Part shown: positions 28,269 to 31,900 of the stretch, piece after piece | Position numbering within the stretch: the first letter of the stretch is position 1 | Layout of the letters: every line of letters begins with the position of its first letter | NCBI GenBank assembly: GCA_030407315.1 | Contig: JALQPE010002043.1 | Span: forward strand, 1-31,900 | Direction: 5' to 3' | Length of the DNA: 31,900 bases | DNA from: Asparagopsis taxiformis | Taxonomy: Eukaryota > Rhodophyta > Florideophyceae > Bonnemaisoniales > Bonnemaisoniaceae | Position numbers and translations under genes: made by a program | The notes under the pieces: model-generated | The model's database searches: none | What the model saw: only the letters and a program-made list of their open reading frames with translations | What the model was told of the DNA's origin: nothing

Positions 28269-31200
28269 TCACTGGATTACATGCCTCCCATCACCCTCTT
28301 CCGCGTATTCTCTCACAATCTTTTGCAGTACTTCTTTCCCTCTGAAAAAGTTGATGGATCGAATGCGTTCGTTAGATAAATGAGCTCCATCGGACGACTG
28401 TCCAAGCGGCACTTGAACCAGGGGAGCATTGAGCGTTTTCACCAGATGTGAAAACACAGGCATACTTCCACCTTCACATACATATTCTGGATCAGTGCCC
28501 CACACAGAACGAATGGCTCTCTCCGCTACTTGGAAATGCGCCGATGAAGGGTCATCCAGCCACCAATCTCCACTGTTCATGCACGTCACGCTCATTGTAT
28601 TGGGTGAGTGCCGTTTGCGTAGTTCAAAAGCCAGATGCGTTCGCACCGCCTTTTCAAGTTTGTTCGGATCCTGGTCCGGAACAAACCGGATTGAAATTTT
28701 CCAGTTGCTTGGTTCGGTACCATTGAAAAGATGCCTTTCTCATTGCTTGTTTCAATTGACGATATTGAAATCGATGGCTGCCGCCATCTTTTCTCCAATA
28801 GTTCTGATGAATCCTTCGACGTGAATCGCCCAACGCCAGTTCCCATTTGGTATTCATTGATGTCAAAGTCCACTTCTTGTAACAGTTTTCGATCAGCATC
28901 GCACAATGGCCGCACTTCGTCGTAGAATCCAGGGATACATACAACTCCGCTGGCATCTACCATCGTGCTCAAGATCGTAATCAGATCGTTCACTGGTTCA
29001 AACACAGCTCCACCATCAACACCAGAATGCATGTTTCGTGATCCACCAGTAATTTTCACTTGAAGATCAATCACTCCACGAAATCCATAAGTTATACATG
29101 GCTTCTCCTCCCCGAGCCAGTAAGAGTTGGATGTTAGAATTAGTGAAGTGTTCTCAAACCAATGAAGGTGAGATTCAATGCATTCCTTGAATCCTCGGTT
29201 TCCATCTCTCCTTCTCCCTCTAGAACCAGTACAATATTGATTCCGAGCCCATCACACCGTTCTTCCAGAAGCTGCTTGATTGCGAAAACCATGGCAAGGA
29301 TGGGCCCCTTGTTATCGGTTGCACCACGACCGTAGAAATAACCGTCAATACTGGTTAATGCCCAAGGATCCGTTCTCCATTGTGATGCGTTCACAGGCAT
29401 TACATCGTAATGTCCATAGAACGTTATTGTGTTGGCACCTGCATTTGCAGACGCAAACTTTGCTAGAACGATTGGATTATACCCTGACACAGGTCCTGGC
29501 GATTTACAATCCAAACTCTGTGAGGCAACTCCATTCTGATCTTCTGGCCGCAAAACCCTTGGTGAACCTGGGCTGACAAACTTGACATGAGCACCAAGAC
29601 CCTCGAGGAAATTTCCCAAATATCGAGCTCCTTGCCAGCAATCTTCTTTATGGTCATCAGATCCGGATATTGTTGGGAAAGAAAGAAAGCGACCGAGCAC
29701 ATCCTGCATCACTCTTTGTTCAATTATGCGTCGAGAGTAGTCATCTGCAGTTTGGTGTCCGTTTAGTAATGCCCCTGGTAAACTTTGTTTCCAAGCATGT
29801 TTGTCCCTTCATTGTCGTTCAACAGACCGTTGCTACCCCCATTGTCATCTAGAAAATTGGACAGCAATATAGAACGACGCTTCGTGTTCAAGGTACCCAT
29901 CATAGGCGACATTGGCGGAGCAAGAATCATATCGTCCGACATTCCTGGAACAAGGCTTTGCGCCTCATCCGAGTCCTCCTGAATTTCCGAGACGATTCCA
30001 TCTCGAGGGGCACCTGATGAACCATTGATGGTACATGAATTCACGCCATTTCCCAATTCATTAGTGTCATGCTCGTCGGATGAGACAGGCGCGGGTGAGT
30101 GGTTCAATGCTCCGTTTGTCTCCTTATCATTCAATCGCTGGGCAGTATTCCTTATCCCAATTTTTTCCGCTTTGGATACATACATCTTGTTCGCTGAAAC
30201 AGCTGCTTTCGCATGTTCTCTCTGATCCATATCTTTCTCGTAGCGACTATATTACGAACTTGAATAGCGCCTTCGTCAGAGGCAGTGAATAGGAGCTTGT
30301 GACGCATGCTGACTGCACCACTCTTCAAACTGTTGTCCCGATATTGGCAAAGGAGAGCCAGCGTTTCAATGCACCATACACAAACAACGCCATCAGCTGA
30401 TCCAGATATCAACTTTTCACCTCCTCGCGCAAGGAATATAACTTCATCTCTATGTTTGCGAAGAGTTCTCCGGCATATGAAGCCACTTTCACCATCCCAA
30501 ACCCAGACCTTTACAGAGCAATCTCGGGAGCCAGAGAAAAGCATTGTCCCATGACTAACCTCATAAGAAATCAGGGAAAGAATGGCACCAGCATGATCAT
30601 CCCTCTTTTGGACACATTCTTGGTTTTCAACGTTCCACACTCTTAGCAGCCCATCTCCGGATCCTGTGCAAAGGAAACGGCCATCCAAGCAAGAGGCTAT
30701 CGCAAAAACAGAGCCGTAGTGGGTTGTAGTGTTCACAGAGGAAACTCGAAGCCGCATGCAGACATGTCGATCATGCTACTTTCAGTATCTGTGGTGTTCG
30801 CAGCACACTCGATAGGTACATCATGTTCAATGCTATCGAGATCCTTCACAATGCATCGCACTTGGGAATCAGAGAAGCCTGCATAAACACTGTGACCAAT
30901 TTTCGTAAGAGCGAGAACATCGCCCTTTGCATCACAAGAAATGACCTTGATCAATTCGAACCGCCGTTTAGTCGATAAGCGATATATGAAGACAACAGAA
31001 GCAGAGGAGCAACATATAAGAATTCCAGATTCCTCATCTGCAAGCATGGCAAGAATTGCGTTCTGGCCAGAATGTAGAACTTCAGATAGTAAATCTTTGT
31101 CAAAGTCCCATACTTGGATTGTTCCATCATCTGTTCCGCTGCACAAGTACGGCCCCATTGTGACAGAATATAGTACAGTGCGACCTGGAAGAGTAATCGT

Positions 31201-31900
31201 GGAACAAATTGTGCTCGTGACCACATGAGGTGACTTTGGAGTGGTGGCAACTTCTTTGGTTTTTCTCCTCTGGAACTTGGCATCTGTCGGTTTCGGATAT
31301 TCAACTAGGTGTTTGACAGTACTCTGCCGGTTATGTTTATCCTTGGAGGACAATCTGGAAGAAGTTAGCCTTTCCCCTGACTCGAACTGGCTGAGATTGA
31401 CCAAAATTCTCGATACAACAGGGTCAGGCGTTGTCTTGATGGGAGTCAAGAGAATATGCATAGATTTGGTGACGACTATGCTGTGGTTGCGAGGGACAGA
31501 AACCCAATCGGAACGTTTCTCCGTAAGCGGCTCCGAAGATATAATAGCCAACGTTGGTCTCCTGTCTGTGTGCATCATAGCAAAGTTACCTGGTGCAGAA
31601 CCGTCGGACTGGTAGCTGTTTCCGGATGCGTAATATAGACTGGCTGCTTGAGCGTCAGGGTTATCTGGACTGACGACATATCTTGTAGCCACAAGGCTGT
31701 CACCATCAGAGACGACAAAATTGAGCAAGGAAGTAGAGGTAGAACCGATATCGTGGACTGCTTTCTCCAAAATGTTGACAGTTTTCTCAACGCAGTTGAG
31801 TAGAACTTCGGGGCTACTTTGGGCCATTTTATCATCGATCAAACTGAGGAAGACTGCAAAACACAGGGCGGTATCACTAGACCCATGGCTGACGGCAAAA
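28269..31900 (-). CDS. Dug3-WD40-Dug2 fusion: glutathione-degrading amidotransferase (5' end off window, frame broken)
   Basis: Runs leftward from beyond the right edge; its catalytic N-terminal Cys lies outside. Domains in order: C-terminal part of a Dug3/YafJ-type class II glutamine amidotransferase (31900 to about 31430; SHGSSDTALCFAVFLSL, LNFVVSDGDSLVATRYV, NHSIVVTKSMHILLTPI). Seven WD40 blades (about 31230-30245; e.g. SGTDDGTIQVWDF, TGSGDGLLRVWNVEN). A polar linker (30230-29750). An M20 metallopeptidase (about 29710-28269; YGHYDVMP, GRGATDNKGP, LEGEGEMETED, NMHSGVDGG, CEGGSMPVF, SSDGAHLSNERIR). In yeast, Dug3 and Dug2 (WD40+M20) are separate partners cleaving glutathione to Glu and Cys-Gly. 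Five one-base slips break the frame (near 30743, 30235, 29773, 29157 and 28698), each repaired by one added base in a short homopolymer. A functional gene with sequence errors, or a very young pseudogene. Confidence 0.83.

Noticed and set aside
30730..30760. A small intron explaining the frame change between WD40 blades 3 and 4
   Set aside because: Possible GT/AG pairs would be under about 50 bp and no residues appear to be missing; a single missing base fits all five breaks alike.
1..31900. tRNA, rRNA or CRISPR features
   Set aside because: I saw no cloverleaf with intact arms, no rRNA-like segment and no regularly spaced short repeats; the anticodon-like sequence at 20531 is a primer-binding site, not a tRNA gene.

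Overview
The window is nuclear DNA from a photosynthetic eukaryote, most likely a red alga. Its host genes are compact and nearly intron-free. Two putative plastid precursors carry a Phe close to the N-terminus (MAAFV..., MNQTYAF...), which is typical of red-algal transit peptides. The species call is inference; the eukaryotic call is firm (two GT-AG introns, LTR retrotransposons, chromodomain).

Layout. 1-1043: no credible gene, but a perfect 38-bp palindrome (407-444). 1044-3730: a decayed, multiply frame-broken DNA-transposon gene (zinc finger plus a Plavaka/CACTA-like transposase), cut off exactly where an LTR begins. 3731-19071: a 15.3-kb, apparently young Ty3/gypsy chromovirus with two 1274-bp LTRs, gag, a -1-frame pol ending in a chromodomain, a 2.4-kb non-coding stretch with ~400-bp tandem repeats, and a 1105-codon ORF on the ANTISENSE strand running up to the 3' LTR. 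19072-20653: a truncated, decayed Ty1/copia element on the minus strand (short 5' LTR, tRNA-Met-anticodon-type primer site, broken gag). Its 3' part is missing at the chromovirus LTR. The chromovirus has no target-site duplication, so these junctions look recombined.

21192-31900: gene-dense host DNA. In order: a plastid-type membrane protein of unknown function (+); a BASS-family plastid transporter (-, one frame slip); a short XRN-family 5'-3' exoribonuclease (+, two introns); a diacylglycerol kinase (-); a plastid-type PDZ-like protein (+); and a large gene (-) running off the right edge that fuses a Dug3-like class II glutamine amidotransferase, a seven-blade WD40 propeller and a Dug2-like M20 peptidase. 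In yeast Dug2 and Dug3 are separate subunits of the glutathione-degrading amidotransferase, so this looks like a one-gene version of that complex. Its frame is broken at five places, each repaired by one extra base in a short homopolymer. Host genes alternate strictly in orientation, with convergent gaps of 67-231 bp and divergent gaps of 293-457 bp.

The most interesting items are the antisense ORF of the retrotransposon, the Dug3-WD40-Dug2 fusion, and the copia relic with an internal tRNA-type primer site.
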